Below, piece by piece: positions 52,403 through 62,412 of a stretch of 64,000 nucleotides of DNA; the first letter of the stretch is position 1; every line of letters begins with the position of its first letter. A program made the position numbers and the translations under genes. The DNA is taken from the NCBI RefSeq assembly GCF_003576455.2, contig NZ_CP032869.1:1922001-1986000 (forward strand), read 5' to 3'. Under the pieces are notes generated by a model. It saw nothing but the letters and a program-made list of their open reading frames with translations. It had not been told where the DNA came from and searched no databases. This DNA is from Mucilaginibacter celer (lineage in GTDB: Bacteria; Bacteroidota; Bacteroidia; Sphingobacteriales; Sphingobacteriaceae).

Positions 52403-53599
52403 CTATTGCGTCATTTTTGCCAGTTTTTTCCTGGTTGATTCAAGATCGGGCTTAAGTGCAATTGCTTTCCTATAATTCTCAATAGCTTTTACTTTATCCC
52501 CTTTTTTGGCATAACCGTCCCCGAGGCTATCATAGGCGTTAAATGACATTGGGTAGCTGATCGTATTCATCCTGAAAAGTGCTATGGCGTCATCCATCTT
52601 CCATGACTTAGAGAGCCAGTAATAAGCAATCGCGTTGATGTCAACTTCAGGAGGGAGCAGGTGATAGCCGTAAGCCGCAGCAAGATCGCTATAGTGTTTT
52701 TGGATTGACAATGCTGTTGTATCAGCCGGCGAAAGTTCATAACGCCGGTAAATCAAGCGCAGGCCATCATAAAAGGCTTTCACTGGCTCTGATCCATGGC
52801 TTTCATCATTGTAGTGGATAAATTGGTAATTGAAGTTGGTTAACTTTTTCGAACTGATAAGAGAATCCAGCTTGGCTACGGGCGTATGAAAACGTTCTCC
52901 CTCGTTGCCATCACTCATGAAAAAAAATTTTTTTTCAGCTATCGGTGATTTCATTTTTGACGCCGCATCTGCAACTCCTGCGTCGTTGTTTACCCAAAGC
53001 GCGGGACTTATAGCTAAATAAGCATTAAACATATCAGGATAATGGAACAGGCAATAAGTGGTCATTAAGCCGCCTAAGGAGTGGCCGGCGAAAACACGGA
53101 ACGGCTGTGTTTTGTAGTGCTTTTCTACATATGGTATTACTTCCTCGCGCATAAATTGCAGAAACTTTTCACCGCCCCCGCTGGTTTTGAAACTACTGTC
53201 TGGTTTACCTTCATAGCCTGTAATGAAATGGGTCGGAGTAAGGTCGTGGATTCGGTCATAAGAATAATTACAGGTAGAAACAACGATCATTCGGGGCAAT
53301 AACCCATAATTGATCGATAAATAATTCACCTGGCTGGAAACAAGCGCAGAAAGGGCTTCAGCATCCATTACATATAACACTGGCATCGGCTCGTTATTAA
53401 AGCTGCTATCGCCCATTACCGCCGGTGTATAAATATGTAGCTTTCGGTCCTCGTTTAAAATAGTGGAATGAATAGTAACGAATTTGGTTACAGCTATATG
53501 GCCGGTATCACTTTTTTGAGCAAATAACTTACCCGTAATAACAAGGCTAAGGGCGACCAGCCCAATTGCGGAACGGGTAAAGCTGGATTTTTTTACCAT
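52403..53599 (-). CDS. Secreted alpha/beta-hydrolase (enterochelin esterase-like) with TPR tail
   Basis: The 398 residues begin with a signal peptide (about 1-27, ending KLFAQ). An esterase domain of the Fes/YbbA type covers about 30-280: PVLYVMDAEAL, nucleophile elbow GHSLGG, and an acidic/His end at ESHGSEP. Two TPR-like helices follow (AYDSLGDGYAKKGDKVKAI). It probably hydrolyses an ester in the periplasm, and the substrate (siderophore or other) cannot be read. It stands alone between two hairpin/tRNA-like remnants, so it may have arrived as a mobile segment. Confidence 0.85.
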   Translation of the reverse strand: MVKKSSFTRSAIGLVALSLVITGKLFAQKSDTGHIAVTKFVTIHSTILNEDRKLHIYTPAVMGDSSFNNEPMPVLYVMDAEALSALVSSQVNYLSINYGLLPRMIVVSTCNYSYDRIHDLTPTHFITGYEGKPDSSFKTSGGGEKFLQFMREEVIPYVEKHYKTQPFRVFAGHSLGGLMTTYCLFHYPDMFNAYLAISPALWVNNDAGVADAASKMKSPIAEKKFFFMSDGNEGERFHTPVAKLDSLISSKKLTNFNYQFIHYNDESHGSEPVKAFYDGLRLIYRRYELSPADTTALSIQKHYSDLAAAYGYHLLPPEVDINAIAYYWLSKSWKMDDAIALFRMNTISYPMSFNAYDSLGDGYAKKGDKVKAIENYRKAIALKPDLESTRKKLAKMTQ

Positions 53600-54291
53600 T
53601 ATTGATTGAAAAGTTGCTTGCTGAAGATAAGTCTTATTTTAAAAAAAATAAAGCTATAATAAAGGTGAAGTTGAAGGGGACTATGCTTTTTTAGGGCACG
53701 GGTATGTTGCCGGAGAATTTAAGAAACACAAATACATAATCCAATACGCGGTTTCGATGCAATTCTTATAACAAAAAAACCGTAAGCCAAACACACGTTC
53801 AACTTACGGTAAGTGCTTTGTGGAGTCGGAGGGATTCAGGTCGAACACCTTTTGCCTGTATTAATGTTTATTAGTAAGCTTAAAATCAAGTAGTTAAATA
53901 TGGACTATTGTAGCTTCTTAATGGCTTGAAAAATTTTAAAATCTGATAGGCAACGGATTTTATTCTTTTGCTTTTAAAATTTCAATCTTTAAAAAGTTCG
54001 ATTGTCGAACACTGGTCGATTATTAACGATGAATAATTTTCGACAAAAACTTGACATGTTATTCGAATGGTTAAATAAATTTGAATAACCGTCACTTTTA
54101 GATAATTTTAGGATTATGATAATCGATAGAAGCAAGTACGTCCAATCAGGTTAAATAGGCGAAGAGTTAATTGGAGACGCAAACCAGCAACTCAGGCAAC
54201 GTTGCCCATAGATGTTGTCAAAAGCTTGTTCACTTAGCCAAAGTGTTAGAAATAGACATGTGAATGCGAAAAGCTATAATTGACTTAACTG
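53600..54291. other. Gene-free region with hairpin and possible regulator debris
   Basis: No intact gene is visible in these 692 bases. They contain the second hairpin and tRNA-like remnant (53771-53852). At about 54198-54242 there is an open stretch reading QKLVHLAKVLEIDM, similar to the end of an Xre-type helix-turn-helix, followed by TGA. A decayed regulator is possible but poorly supported. Confidence 0.35.
53771..53810 (-). terminator. Hairpin with T-run, copy 2
   Basis: The stem ACCGTAAG/CTTACGGT and the loop (CCAAACACACGTTCAA) match copy 1 except for two bases. On the minus strand GGAGTC-type tRNA 3'-end sequence precedes it (53822-53840) and a T-run follows it. Confidence 0.6.
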
Positions 54292-55497
54292 TTATTTTTT
54301 TAAGCGAACTTTGAAAATTGACCCCAGTCCGATACTTGACTCTACGAAAATTGTGCTGTTGAGCAGATAAAGCAAATCTTTCACCGTAGCTAATCCGATA
54401 CCTGACCCTTTATTATTAAACCTATCGGCCACGTTGAGCGTAAAGTTATTCGTAAATATTTTTTCGAGGTAAGCCTTTGGGATACCCATGCCGTTATCTT
54501 CTATTTCCAGGTGATAGAACTCCACATCCTCGGCAAAGCGTATTTTTATCCAGCCCTCTGGTTTGTCATTGTAGCGGATTGCATTACTCAGCAGGTTGAT
54601 CAGGATCTGTTCCATAGCAACAATCGAAAAGTTTACCATTTGCTTAGCCGATGGTATTTCAATACGGATACTATCCGGTACTGTCAGCAAGCTTACTATT
54701 TTGCTGATTAAAGCATTGAGTTCAAACTCCTGCCGCTTTTCAAGTAATAATGCCGGGTTCTTCGAATAGGCCATCATTTCGTCAACCAGTAGCAACAGGT
54801 TATCCGTAGCAGATATGTTCATGTTTACCAGTCGTAAGCAGTTTTCGCTCATGGTAATTTCCTTTCTGGTACGAAGGGCCTGCGAGGTCAGCTTGATGCT
54901 GCTGAGCGGGTTTTTAATATCGTGGGCGGCCATCGAAGCGAACTTCTGGATCAATACATTAGCATTCAATAGCTCTTGGTTGGTTTTTTCGAGTAAGGAT
55001 ACTTTACGCTGCAGTTCAATTTTATCCACTACCTGTTTGGCCAACGCTTTTAGCGCATCAATTTGTCCCTGGCTAAAATCATGCGACTGCTGATCGAGCA
55101 CACATAAGGTACCTAAAGCATAACCATCTTCATTAACGAGTGGCACGCCTGCGTAGAAGGTAACATTGGCTTCCGTCACGACAGGATTGTCTGCAAAACG
55201 CTCATCCTGCAAAGCATCCGGTACGATCAGGATCTCATCGGGTGCTGCAATAGCGTAGGTGCAAAAAGAAAGGTCACGGAAATTTTCAGTTAGGTCAGTC
55301 CCGATATGTGATTTAAACCACTGGCGTTTTTCGTCAATGAAAGTGATCAGCGAGATCGGTGTACCGCAAATGGCAGACGCTATAGAAGCTATAGTGTCGA
55401 AATCCTTTTCCTCACCGCTATCGATAATATCATAAGATTGTAATGCGATCAGCCTTTCAGCTTCATTCTCCGGAACCGGTAACTCTTTTTCTATCAT
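54292..55497 (-). CDS. GAF-domain sensor histidine kinase
   Basis: This 401-residue soluble protein has an N-terminal GAF domain (about 25-165, with RQWFKSHIG, SFCTYAI and ADNPVV, a widespread kinase-linked GAF subtype). A short coiled coil follows, then DHp with MAAHDIKNPLSSI and HATPase (DNGMGIP, GSGIGLATVK). The ligand is unknown. It is divergent from a single-domain receiver gene 109 bp away, the likely partner. Confidence 0.92.
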   Translation of the reverse strand: MIEKELPVPENEAERLIALQSYDIIDSGEEKDFDTIASIASAICGTPISLITFIDEKRQWFKSHIGTDLTENFRDLSFCTYAIAAPDEILIVPDALQDERFADNPVVTEANVTFYAGVPLVNEDGYALGTLCVLDQQSHDFSQGQIDALKALAKQVVDKIELQRKVSLLEKTNQELLNANVLIQKFASMAAHDIKNPLSSIKLTSQALRTRKEITMSENCLRLVNMNISATDNLLLLVDEMMAYSKNPALLLEKRQEFELNALISKIVSLLTVPDSIRIEIPSAKQMVNFSIVAMEQILINLLSNAIRYNDKPEGWIKIRFAEDVEFYHLEIEDNGMGIPKAYLEKIFTNNFTLNVADRFNNKGSGIGLATVKDLLYLLNSTIFVESSIGLGSIFKVRLKK

Positions 55498-55606
55498 AGC
55501 TGAACATCACAAAGATACATTTAATAATCCTTATTCAATATTATGTGAGCGTGCGCTTTACTGGCATCGTATTCGCACTGTGCTAACAAAATAAATATAT
55601 AACTCT

Positions 55607-55969
55607 ATGGGCAAGCGAATACTCATCCTGGATGATGACCAGGACATTTTGGATGTGGTATCCTATTTGCTGACCGATAGTGGTTTTGAAGTGAAATCGC
55701 TTTCCTCAGGAGAACAGGTTAAAGCTGTGATCAGCGAGTTTAATCCAGATCTTGTACTGATGGATGTGATGCTGGCCGATATGGATGGCCGGGTAATCTG
55801 CAGCAAATTAAAGGAAGATGAAAACACACACCATATACCGGTAATCCTGATCTCTGGTACGCACAACCTTTCAGATTCATTAAATCAAAAAGGAGCCCCG
55901 AACGATTTTATTCCCAAACCTTTTGACATCGACGTGCTGCTCAATAAGGTAAAAGATCAATTGCAATAG
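55607..55969 (+). CDS. Single-domain response regulator
   Basis: The 120 residues form one receiver with LILDDDQD, phosphoacceptor in DLVLMDVMLADMDG, ISGTH and PKPFD. All core positions are present and there is no output domain. It is divergent from the GAF kinase and convergent with another receiver gene at 56053. Confidence 0.92.
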   Translation: MGKRILILDDDQDILDVVSYLLTDSGFEVKSLSSGEQVKAVISEFNPDLVLMDVMLADMDGRVICSKLKEDENTHHIPVILISGTHNLSDSLNQKGAPNDFIPKPFDIDVLLNKVKDQLQ

Positions 55970-56052
55970 CCTCATATTTAGCACAGTTTGTAGTAAAATA
56001 AGGATTTCTCAACCGGGATTGAGTTGTTTGTTAATCGGTTCAGTGCAGGAAT

Positions 56053-56436
56053 CTATACTCCGATATGGGTTAATTGCTGGTAGCTAAGGAGCCGAAGTAC
56101 TTTACTGATCAGGTCTTCTATATCAAAAGGTTTACGGATATGATCGTTGGCCCCGCATTCTTCAACAATCAGCTCAATATCATTAGCGGTTGAAAGGATA
56201 ATTACCGGGGTGACCGCGAGGTCTGGTACCTGTTTGATCTTACGGCACAAGCGATGGCCAGGTTTACTGTTGATGAACTCGTCAAGCAGGATCAGATCAG
56301 GCTTGAATGAGCTGATCTCAGCCAGATCAGCCGGCTCAGGAATACTTAGCGTTTCAAATCCCTGATCTTCTAAAATGAGTTCCACGATATTCCGGATATC
56401 CTGGTCGTTCTCAATGATCAATATTCTCTTCTTCAA
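56053..56436 (-). CDS. Single-domain response regulator with atypical active-site loop
   Basis: This is a receiver of about 127 residues (LIIENDQD, LILLDEFINSKPGH, LSTAND, RKPFD). The usual DxxMPxxxG loop is replaced by DEFINSKPG, so kinetics or partner may differ. No ATG fits. The TTG at 56436 (MKKRILIIEN) is chosen, and a TTG at 56481 would add 15 unconvincing residues. It is divergent from the multi-PAS kinase gene at 56511, the likely partner. Confidence 0.85.
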   Translation of the reverse strand: MKKRILIIENDQDIRNIVELILEDQGFETLSIPEPADLAEISSFKPDLILLDEFINSKPGHRLCRKIKQVPDLAVTPVIILSTANDIELIVEECGANDHIRKPFDIEDLISKVLRLLSYQQLTHIGV

Positions 56437-56510
56437 TGCCAGTGGGTTATAAGTAAATATAGCAGTTTTACAATCAAACAAATTTCCTGTTTTTCAGTTT
56501 TTTGAGCATT

Positions 56511-59249
56511 ATGAATTTACAGGATAATGAGCTGTTACATACGATTGTACAAAGCGCCCCGATAGGCATTTGCATTTTGGATGCGTTTACTTTCAAGGCC
56601 GAAATGCTCAATGATAAGTTCCTGGAAATTGCGGGTAAACCTAAAGAAGCCATTATAGGCAAGTGGTACTGGGACCCCTTTGCAGAAGCCCGCACATATT
56701 ATGAAGCTGCGATGGTTGGCGTGGTGCAAACTGGTGAAGCCTACTACGCGGAAGAAGCGGAGCTGATGCTGATCAGGCATGGCCGCGAGGAGATAATAGT
56801 TGTGACCTTTGTTTACGCACCTGTAAAGGATGAAACCGGTAAAGTGACCAAATTAGCTATTTGGGTGCTGGAAAACACACGACAGGTTAAAGAACGCAAA
56901 GCCATTTCTGCCAGTGAACAACGCCTCAGGGCATTGGTAACTGCCACATCTGATGTGACATATAGCGTAAGCGCGGATTGGCAGATAATGAACGAACTTG
57001 ATGGACGCGGTTTTTTGAAGGACACCGATAAACCTATTACCGGTTGGCGGGAACGGAACGTTCATCCCGACGATTTGGACAAGGTTAATGCGGCAATAGA
57101 AGAGGCGATAAAGGCTAAGAAAATATTTCAGTTGGAACACCGGGTGTTGCGAACAGATGGTTCACCCGGCTGGACATTTTCACGTGCTGTACCTATTTTG
57201 GATAACGAAAGCAATATTGTGGAATGGTTCGGTACGGCGAGCGATATAACTCAGCGCAAGCAGGTTGAGGAAGCCCTGCAGGAGGTGAGGCAACAAGCCG
57301 ATCAGCAGAAAAGGGTTTACGAGGCCATTACTTCAGGCACCCCCGATCTGATGTATGTTTGGGATCTGGATTACCGGTTTACCTACGTTAACAGTGCTTT
57401 GCTTTCCATGTGGGGCAAAACATGGGATACCGCCATTGGTAAAGGCCTTCGTGAAAATGGTTATGAAGAATGGCATGCACAAATGCATGAACGGGAGATC
57501 GATCAGGTACGGGCTACTAAGCAATCCGTTAGGGGTGAAGTCTCTTTCCCCCACGCAACTTTAGGAAGACGCATATATGATTATATTTTGATACCAGTGC
57601 TAAATGAAACGGGCGAAGTAGAGGCGGTTGCGGGCACTACCCGCGATGTTACCGAGCGCAAGCAAATGGAACAGGCTCTTGCGCAAAGTTCAGAGGAATT
57701 GCAGGCTATAAACGAAGAAATGGCAGCAACCAACGAGGAACAAGCCGCATCCAATGAAGAACTGACCGCTACGAATCAGGAGTTAGCTTCAGTAAATCAG
57801 CAGCTACAGAAAGCCCGTAGGCAGGTTGAAAAAAGTGAAACTGCACTTCGTCTGGCAATTGAAGCGGCAAATTTTGGCACATGGTTTATCAATTCTGAGA
57901 CAAGAGAGTTTATTACCGACACCCGCTTAAAAGAACTGTTTGGGTATTACCCTGATGAGCCACTAAGCATCGAGCAAGCTATTGCCCAGATCACTGAAGA
58001 ATATCGTGGATTTGTGTCGGATAAACTGGAGAATGCTATTTATAATCACGGCGATTACGATGTAACTTATCCCGTAAAAGGTCTGCATGATCAGCAGCTG
58101 CGCTGGCTGCGCGCCATAGGTAACCTGCAGGCTGATCCATCCGGAGCATTTTCAGCATTTACCGGTGTTGTAATGGACATTACCCAGCAACATTTGGCCG
58201 CCCAAAAGATGGAGGATAGCGAAAAACATTTCCGTTATCTTGCAGATTTGGTACCTGCCAAGATCAGTAATGCTTTGCCCAGCGGCGAGGTTACTTTTTT
58301 TAATAAACAATGGCTGGATTATGCCGGTATGAATTTCGAGGACCTGCGGGATTTTGGTTATCACGCTATGATGCATCCGGATGAGATCCCGGAATTCGCA
58401 GAAAAATTACGTGAAGCTGCTACGAAAGGAATGGCGCTGGAAAGCGAAATGCGTTTTAAAGATATTAATGGCAACTATCGCTGGCACCTGAATATTGCCT
58501 CACCTGTGTTAAATGAAGAAGGCGAGATCACTATGTGGGTTGGCTCGACGACCGATATTCAGCGGATGAAGGAAGAAGAACAACGAAAAAGCGATTTTAT
58601 AGGTATGGTTAGCCATGAGTTGAAAACGCCGCTTACTTCGCTGAACGCATACCTTCAGGTAATGCAGGCCAAACTCGGTAAAGCGGATGATCAATTCATT
58701 GAGCGTTCGCTGGAACAATCTGCTAAACAGGTTAAAAAGATGACCGCCATGATCAATGGATTTTTGAATGTTTCCCGATTGGAATCCGGTCAGATTGCCA
58801 TTAGTAAAGCACCGTTCGATATACAGGAACTTTTTGCGGAGGCACGTGAAGAAGTTAATCCTATGCACACGGCGCACACTATTACTTTTGCCTGCAAATC
58901 ATCGGTGAGTATTTTTGGCGACCATGATAAGATCGGTCAGGTATTGAACAACCTGATCAGCAATGCGGTCAAATACTCCAGGCCCGGTACGGAAATCGTT
59001 GTTAACTGCAGGCTTGAAAATAAGCAGGTGGTAATTTCGGTAAGTGATGTGGGGATCGGCATCAAACCTGACGACGTTAAACATGTCTTCGACAGGTATT
59101 ACCGTGCTGATTCCCTGGGACATGTTTCGGGGTTCGGTATCGGGCTTTACTTGTGTGCCGAGATCATCAGACGGCATGATGGAAAAATATGGGTAGAAAG
59201 CCAGATAGAAAAGGGCAGTACTTTTTATTTCAGCTTGCCGCTAAACTAA
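56511..59249 (+). CDS. Multi-PAS sensor histidine kinase with internal coiled coil
   Basis: This soluble 912-residue protein has PAS domains at about 8-125, 135-255 and 268-385. A strongly repetitive coiled coil follows at about 390-440 (repeats like ELQAINEEMAATNEEQ), then two more PAS domains (about 445-565 and 570-690). DHp with MVSHELKTPLTSLNAYL and HATPase (DVGIGIKP, GFGIGLYLC) end the protein. The ATG at 56511 (MNLQDNELLH) is preferred over a TTG three codons upstream. A LytTR regulator gene follows 133 bp later. Confidence 0.92.
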   Translation: MNLQDNELLHTIVQSAPIGICILDAFTFKAEMLNDKFLEIAGKPKEAIIGKWYWDPFAEARTYYEAAMVGVVQTGEAYYAEEAELMLIRHGREEIIVVTFVYAPVKDETGKVTKLAIWVLENTRQVKERKAISASEQRLRALVTATSDVTYSVSADWQIMNELDGRGFLKDTDKPITGWRERNVHPDDLDKVNAAIEEAIKAKKIFQLEHRVLRTDGSPGWTFSRAVPILDNESNIVEWFGTASDITQRKQVEEALQEVRQQADQQKRVYEAITSGTPDLMYVWDLDYRFTYVNSALLSMWGKTWDTAIGKGLRENGYEEWHAQMHEREIDQVRATKQSVRGEVSFPHATLGRRIYDYILIPVLNETGEVEAVAGTTRDVTERKQMEQALAQSSEELQAINEEMAATNEEQAASNEELTATNQELASVNQQLQKARRQVEKSETALRLAIEAANFGTWFINSETREFITDTRLKELFGYYPDEPLSIEQAIAQITEEYRGFVSDKLENAIYNHGDYDVTYPVKGLHDQQLRWLRAIGNLQADPSGAFSAFTGVVMDITQQHLAAQKMEDSEKHFRYLADLVPAKISNALPSGEVTFFNKQWLDYAGMNFEDLRDFGYHAMMHPDEIPEFAEKLREAATKGMALESEMRFKDINGNYRWHLNIASPVLNEEGEITMWVGSTTDIQRMKEEEQRKSDFIGMVSHELKTPLTSLNAYLQVMQAKLGKADDQFIERSLEQSAKQVKKMTAMINGFLNVSRLESGQIAISKAPFDIQELFAEAREEVNPMHTAHTITFACKSSVSIFGDHDKIGQVLNNLISNAVKYSRPGTEIVVNCRLENKQVVISVSDVGIGIKPDDVKHVFDRYYRADSLGHVSGFGIGLYLCAEIIRRHDGKIWVESQIEKGSTFYFSLPLN

Positions 59250-59382
59250 ATGTAATTCACGTAGTTTCGTTGTTTAACAAGGATGCTTCTCAATAATTTG
59301 GCTCGAATAATGTCTATCGTAAATCTGTTATGATCAACGTTATATCTTAATTGGAAAGGATCGCGACCCATTGTATCTTAGC

Positions 59383-60099
59383 ATGATGGAACAAGTGCTT
59401 AACTGCCTGGTAATTGATGACGACCCGGATGTAAATGCCTATGTATGCGAAATGGTAGATCAAATCCCATTTTTGCATTTGGCGGGATCATACGACAATG
59501 CTCCCGGGGCTTTGAATAGGCTGGAAGCAGGCGGCATAGGTTTACTGGTGCTGGATATCAATTTGCCTGGAATCGATGGGGTTACTTTTGCCAGTACCCT
59601 GAAAGACTTGCCAAGGGAGTACATACCACGCGTAATTCTCATCAGCGGCTCCCGGGATTATGCCGTTGATGGTTATAAAGTGGACGCCGTAGATTACCTG
59701 GTCAAACCATTTTCCTATGAAGACTTTTACCGGGCTGTAGCCAAAGTGCGAACGTTAGCGAACGTGCCTAAAACCTCGCCAGCCGATGAGTATTTGTTTT
59801 TAAAAGTGGAACATGACCTGATCCGTGTAAATATTAGAGAGATCTGTTACATAGAAAGTTTTAAGGACTACGTCAAAGTATTTACCGGCGACCAAACGAT
59901 AATAGCTTTATCTACTCTAAAAGCTATGGAAGAACGTCTTTCAGGAAAGCGATTCATGCGTGTGCACCGTTCTTTTATCGTCAACATTGACAAGATCGAA
60001 CAAATTCAGCACTTAACCATCAGGTTTGGAAAAACCATCATCCCGGTCACTGAGCAATACCGCGAGGCTTTCAAGGCTGAATTTCGCGAATGGCTCTAA
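59383..60099 (+). CDS. LytTR-family response regulator
   Basis: The 238 residues contain a receiver at about 1-122 (LVIDDDPDVN, LLVLDINLPGIDG, ISGSRD, LVKPFSYEDF) and a LytTR DNA-binding domain at about 140-238 (LFLKVEHDLIRV, ICYIESFKDYVKV, FMRVHRSFIVN). The frame is open from 59371, but MMEQVLNCLVIDDD gives the normal receiver start. LytTR regulators usually pair with HisKA-7TM or LytS kinases. The upstream PAS kinase is the nearest candidate here. Confidence 0.92.
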   Translation: MMEQVLNCLVIDDDPDVNAYVCEMVDQIPFLHLAGSYDNAPGALNRLEAGGIGLLVLDINLPGIDGVTFASTLKDLPREYIPRVILISGSRDYAVDGYKVDAVDYLVKPFSYEDFYRAVAKVRTLANVPKTSPADEYLFLKVEHDLIRVNIREICYIESFKDYVKVFTGDQTIIALSTLKAMEERLSGKRFMRVHRSFIVNIDKIEQIQHLTIRFGKTIIPVTEQYREAFKAEFREWL

Positions 60100-60203
60100 C
60101 GGATGAGAGCCTGTTTTCGTCGGCCGGAAATTCGTTTTGGTCGAAGCGGCTTGCCAACTAATTATCGATGGCGTTCATTTGAGTATAATTTAAAAGAACG
60201 ACC

Positions 60204-60647
60204 ATGAAAAAGATGATAATGATTGCCCTGATGCTTGGTTTAGGAACCTTTGCCCGGGCTGCTGAAAAAAATGATTCTACCAAACGCGATACGGTGAAGA
60301 TCAACAATCAGTTACGCAAATTAAATGAAAAGCTGACCGATCTGCAGGCGGAACTGACCAAAGTTCAAAACCGTTTGCCTGATGAACAGGCCGCTGCCGA
60401 AGAAGCATCCAAAAGTTCAAGTAAAGCACAGGAAAAAAGCCGAAGTGAAGCCTCTTCCGCTGTAGGCGGTGATACCGGTGACGCGCGTAAAGCGGCCAAA
60501 GCAGCAAAAAAAGCTGCGAATGAAACAGGCGATGCGGAAGATGCTGATAATAAAGTAAAAAAAGACCAGAAAAAGATCAAAGACTTGAATAAAGATATCG
60601 AAAAGACCAGAGAAAAGATTGCAAAGCTGCAGCAAGATCAGGTCTGA
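60204..60647 (+). CDS. Small exported coiled-coil protein
   Basis: The 147 residues start with a signal peptide (MKKMIMIALMLGLGTFARA) and are highly charged, rich in Lys, Glu, Ala and Asp. Heptad-like stretches (RKLNEKLTDLQAELTKVQNR, then KKIKDLNKDIEKTREKIAKL) flank a low-complexity Ala/Ser part. No enzymatic feature is seen. It lies 40 nt before the split kinase gene and may be its periplasmic partner or a stress-coating protein. Function is unknown. Confidence 0.7.
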   Translation: MKKMIMIALMLGLGTFARAAEKNDSTKRDTVKINNQLRKLNEKLTDLQAELTKVQNRLPDEQAAAEEASKSSSKAQEKSRSEASSAVGGDTGDARKAAKAAKKAANETGDAEDADNKVKKDQKKIKDLNKDIEKTREKIAKLQQDQV

Positions 60648-60687
60648 AACTTTATGAAGGATACAACTGTTCAATGTCAATCAACAC

Positions 60688-62367
60688 ATGGCAACAAAGG
60701 CAGGGAATTTTTCAGGGATAATTAACCGGGTTTTTATTATTTTCCTGTTGTTCACCTTTTTGGTGACAACAGGATCTTTTGTTTTGAGAAATGCCATAAC
60801 GCATAAACTCGACAAATTAGGTGAGCAATTAAAAACACCTTCTTACCGCCAGGGGATCACCGCACTTTTGGTAGACCTGGACGTTGCGGAGAACAACTTT
60901 CAGAAAGCTGCGGCAGACGGAAGCCCGGCTGATCTGGCCATATATCAGCGGCGATTGGATACGATCTTTCGCGGAATGAATTTGATCATTGATCATTACC
61001 GGCAGGGTGGGGACAGTTCCCTACCGGAAAGCCGCAGGCAACTGGAACAAAAGCTGCAGCAAAAACTTAATTTATCGAGACAGTTATTCGGCCTACGGAA
61101 AAATTTTGATTTGTTGCTACGAGTCACCACTTTTGACCGCATCCATAACCGGGGTGATCTCCAGCATACATCATCTGTGCTCGTTAGTGCCGATACCATC
61201 GTAACCACCAAAAAAGAAACAGTAAAAAACAGTTTGCTGCGCAGGCTAAAAGATGCGTTTCACACCACGTAATCGGTAAAAGTACTCACTGTACGCCAGC
61301 GTCAACGGGAAAAGGCCGGACTTTCGAACGTAGCAGCAAAACGATTGCTGGCCGAACTTGGCTCGCAGTATGGACGGATGGCATTGTCCGGACAGGCCCT
61401 GGTAACAGCTAACCTTAATTTGTTGAACCAACTGCGGCAATTGACGCGGCAGTTACAGGATATAGACCAAATTGCTTATGAACAAAGCCGGGAAGCAACT
61501 TTAAAAGCTTATGCTTCAGCAACACGCGACCTAAATACTTTTACCGGCATCTCGCTTGTGGCCGTTTTGATCTTTATCGTTTTACTGGTGATCTATGTTC
61601 GCCGTGCCGGTTGGGCGGAACGGCGGATACGCGTGGAAAATAGCCGCGCTGTACGGTTGGCCGGTCAAAAATCGGAGATCCTGGCCATTATGAGCCATGA
61701 GATCCGTAATAAATTAATGGCGATCAACGGTGCGGTTTTTACAATGAAAAAAACAACATTGTCGGCGCAACAGGAACAGAAGCTGGGGGCAATTACGCTG
61801 GCCTCAGGCCTTGTATTGGAAACGATCAATAATGTATTAGATGCCAGTAAGCTGGAGCAGGGCTATGCGCAAACGCGGCAAAGCGGGCCTTTTAAACCAG
61901 AAGAAGCTATAGCCGAATCAATCGAAGCAATGCGTTTTATGGCTGAAAATAAAAACCTGCAATTGAAATTATTATGGAATGGGCACTCTGACACCATTGT
62001 TGAGGGTGATAGTTTTCGTCTTAAACAAGTCTTGTTGAATTTATTAAGCAATGCCATTAAATATACTGATCAAGGAAGCGTCTCAGTGACAGCTGAACTT
62101 GTAGGAGCAGGGCTCGGTCATCGGCTGAATGTGACGGTTAGTGATACAGGCTCGGGTATCCCTGCAAACAGGCAAGCGCAGTTGTTCACGCCATATTACC
62201 AGGCCGGAGGGCAAAAGCCCGGCACCGGCCTGGGGTTGTATCTGTGTCGCGAATTGATCCAGGGTCAGGGCGGAGAGATATCTCTCAAAAGTGAAGTGGA
62301 CGAGGGGACAGTTATATCTTTTTGGATCCCTTATAAAAGACCAGAGAACCTCCCTGTTATGCATTAG
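60688..62367 (+). pseudogene. Membrane histidine kinase interrupted by an in-frame stop
   Basis: Residues 1-194 (60688-61272) contain membrane helix 1 (FLLFTFLVTTGSFVL) and a helical periplasmic part. A TAA at 61270-61272 then interrupts the frame, which continues without shift (SVKVLTVRQRQREKAGL) through helix 2 (VAVLIFIVLLVIYV), DHp (IMSHEIRNKLMAING) and HATPase (DTGSGIP, GTGLGLYLC) to 62367. One base change explains the break. A second start at 61345 could give a 340-residue kinase lacking helix 1. The DHp motif HEIRNKL differs from the usual HEIRTPL. No receiver follows. Confidence 0.85.
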
Positions 62368-62412
62368 CCAGGTCACATCGCTGCAACCTGGGATTTAAAC
62401 CGGAACGCCTGA

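Noticed and set aside
53821..53853. Possible tRNA gene on the minus strand
   Set aside because: Only the 3' acceptor/T-arm part is tRNA-like and the T-loop is broken; no anticodon arm or 5' half follows.
57650..57840. Repetitive NEE-rich segment considered as a tandem DNA repeat
   Set aside because: It is a coiled coil inside the kinase, with protein-level heptads but no exact DNA repeat unit.
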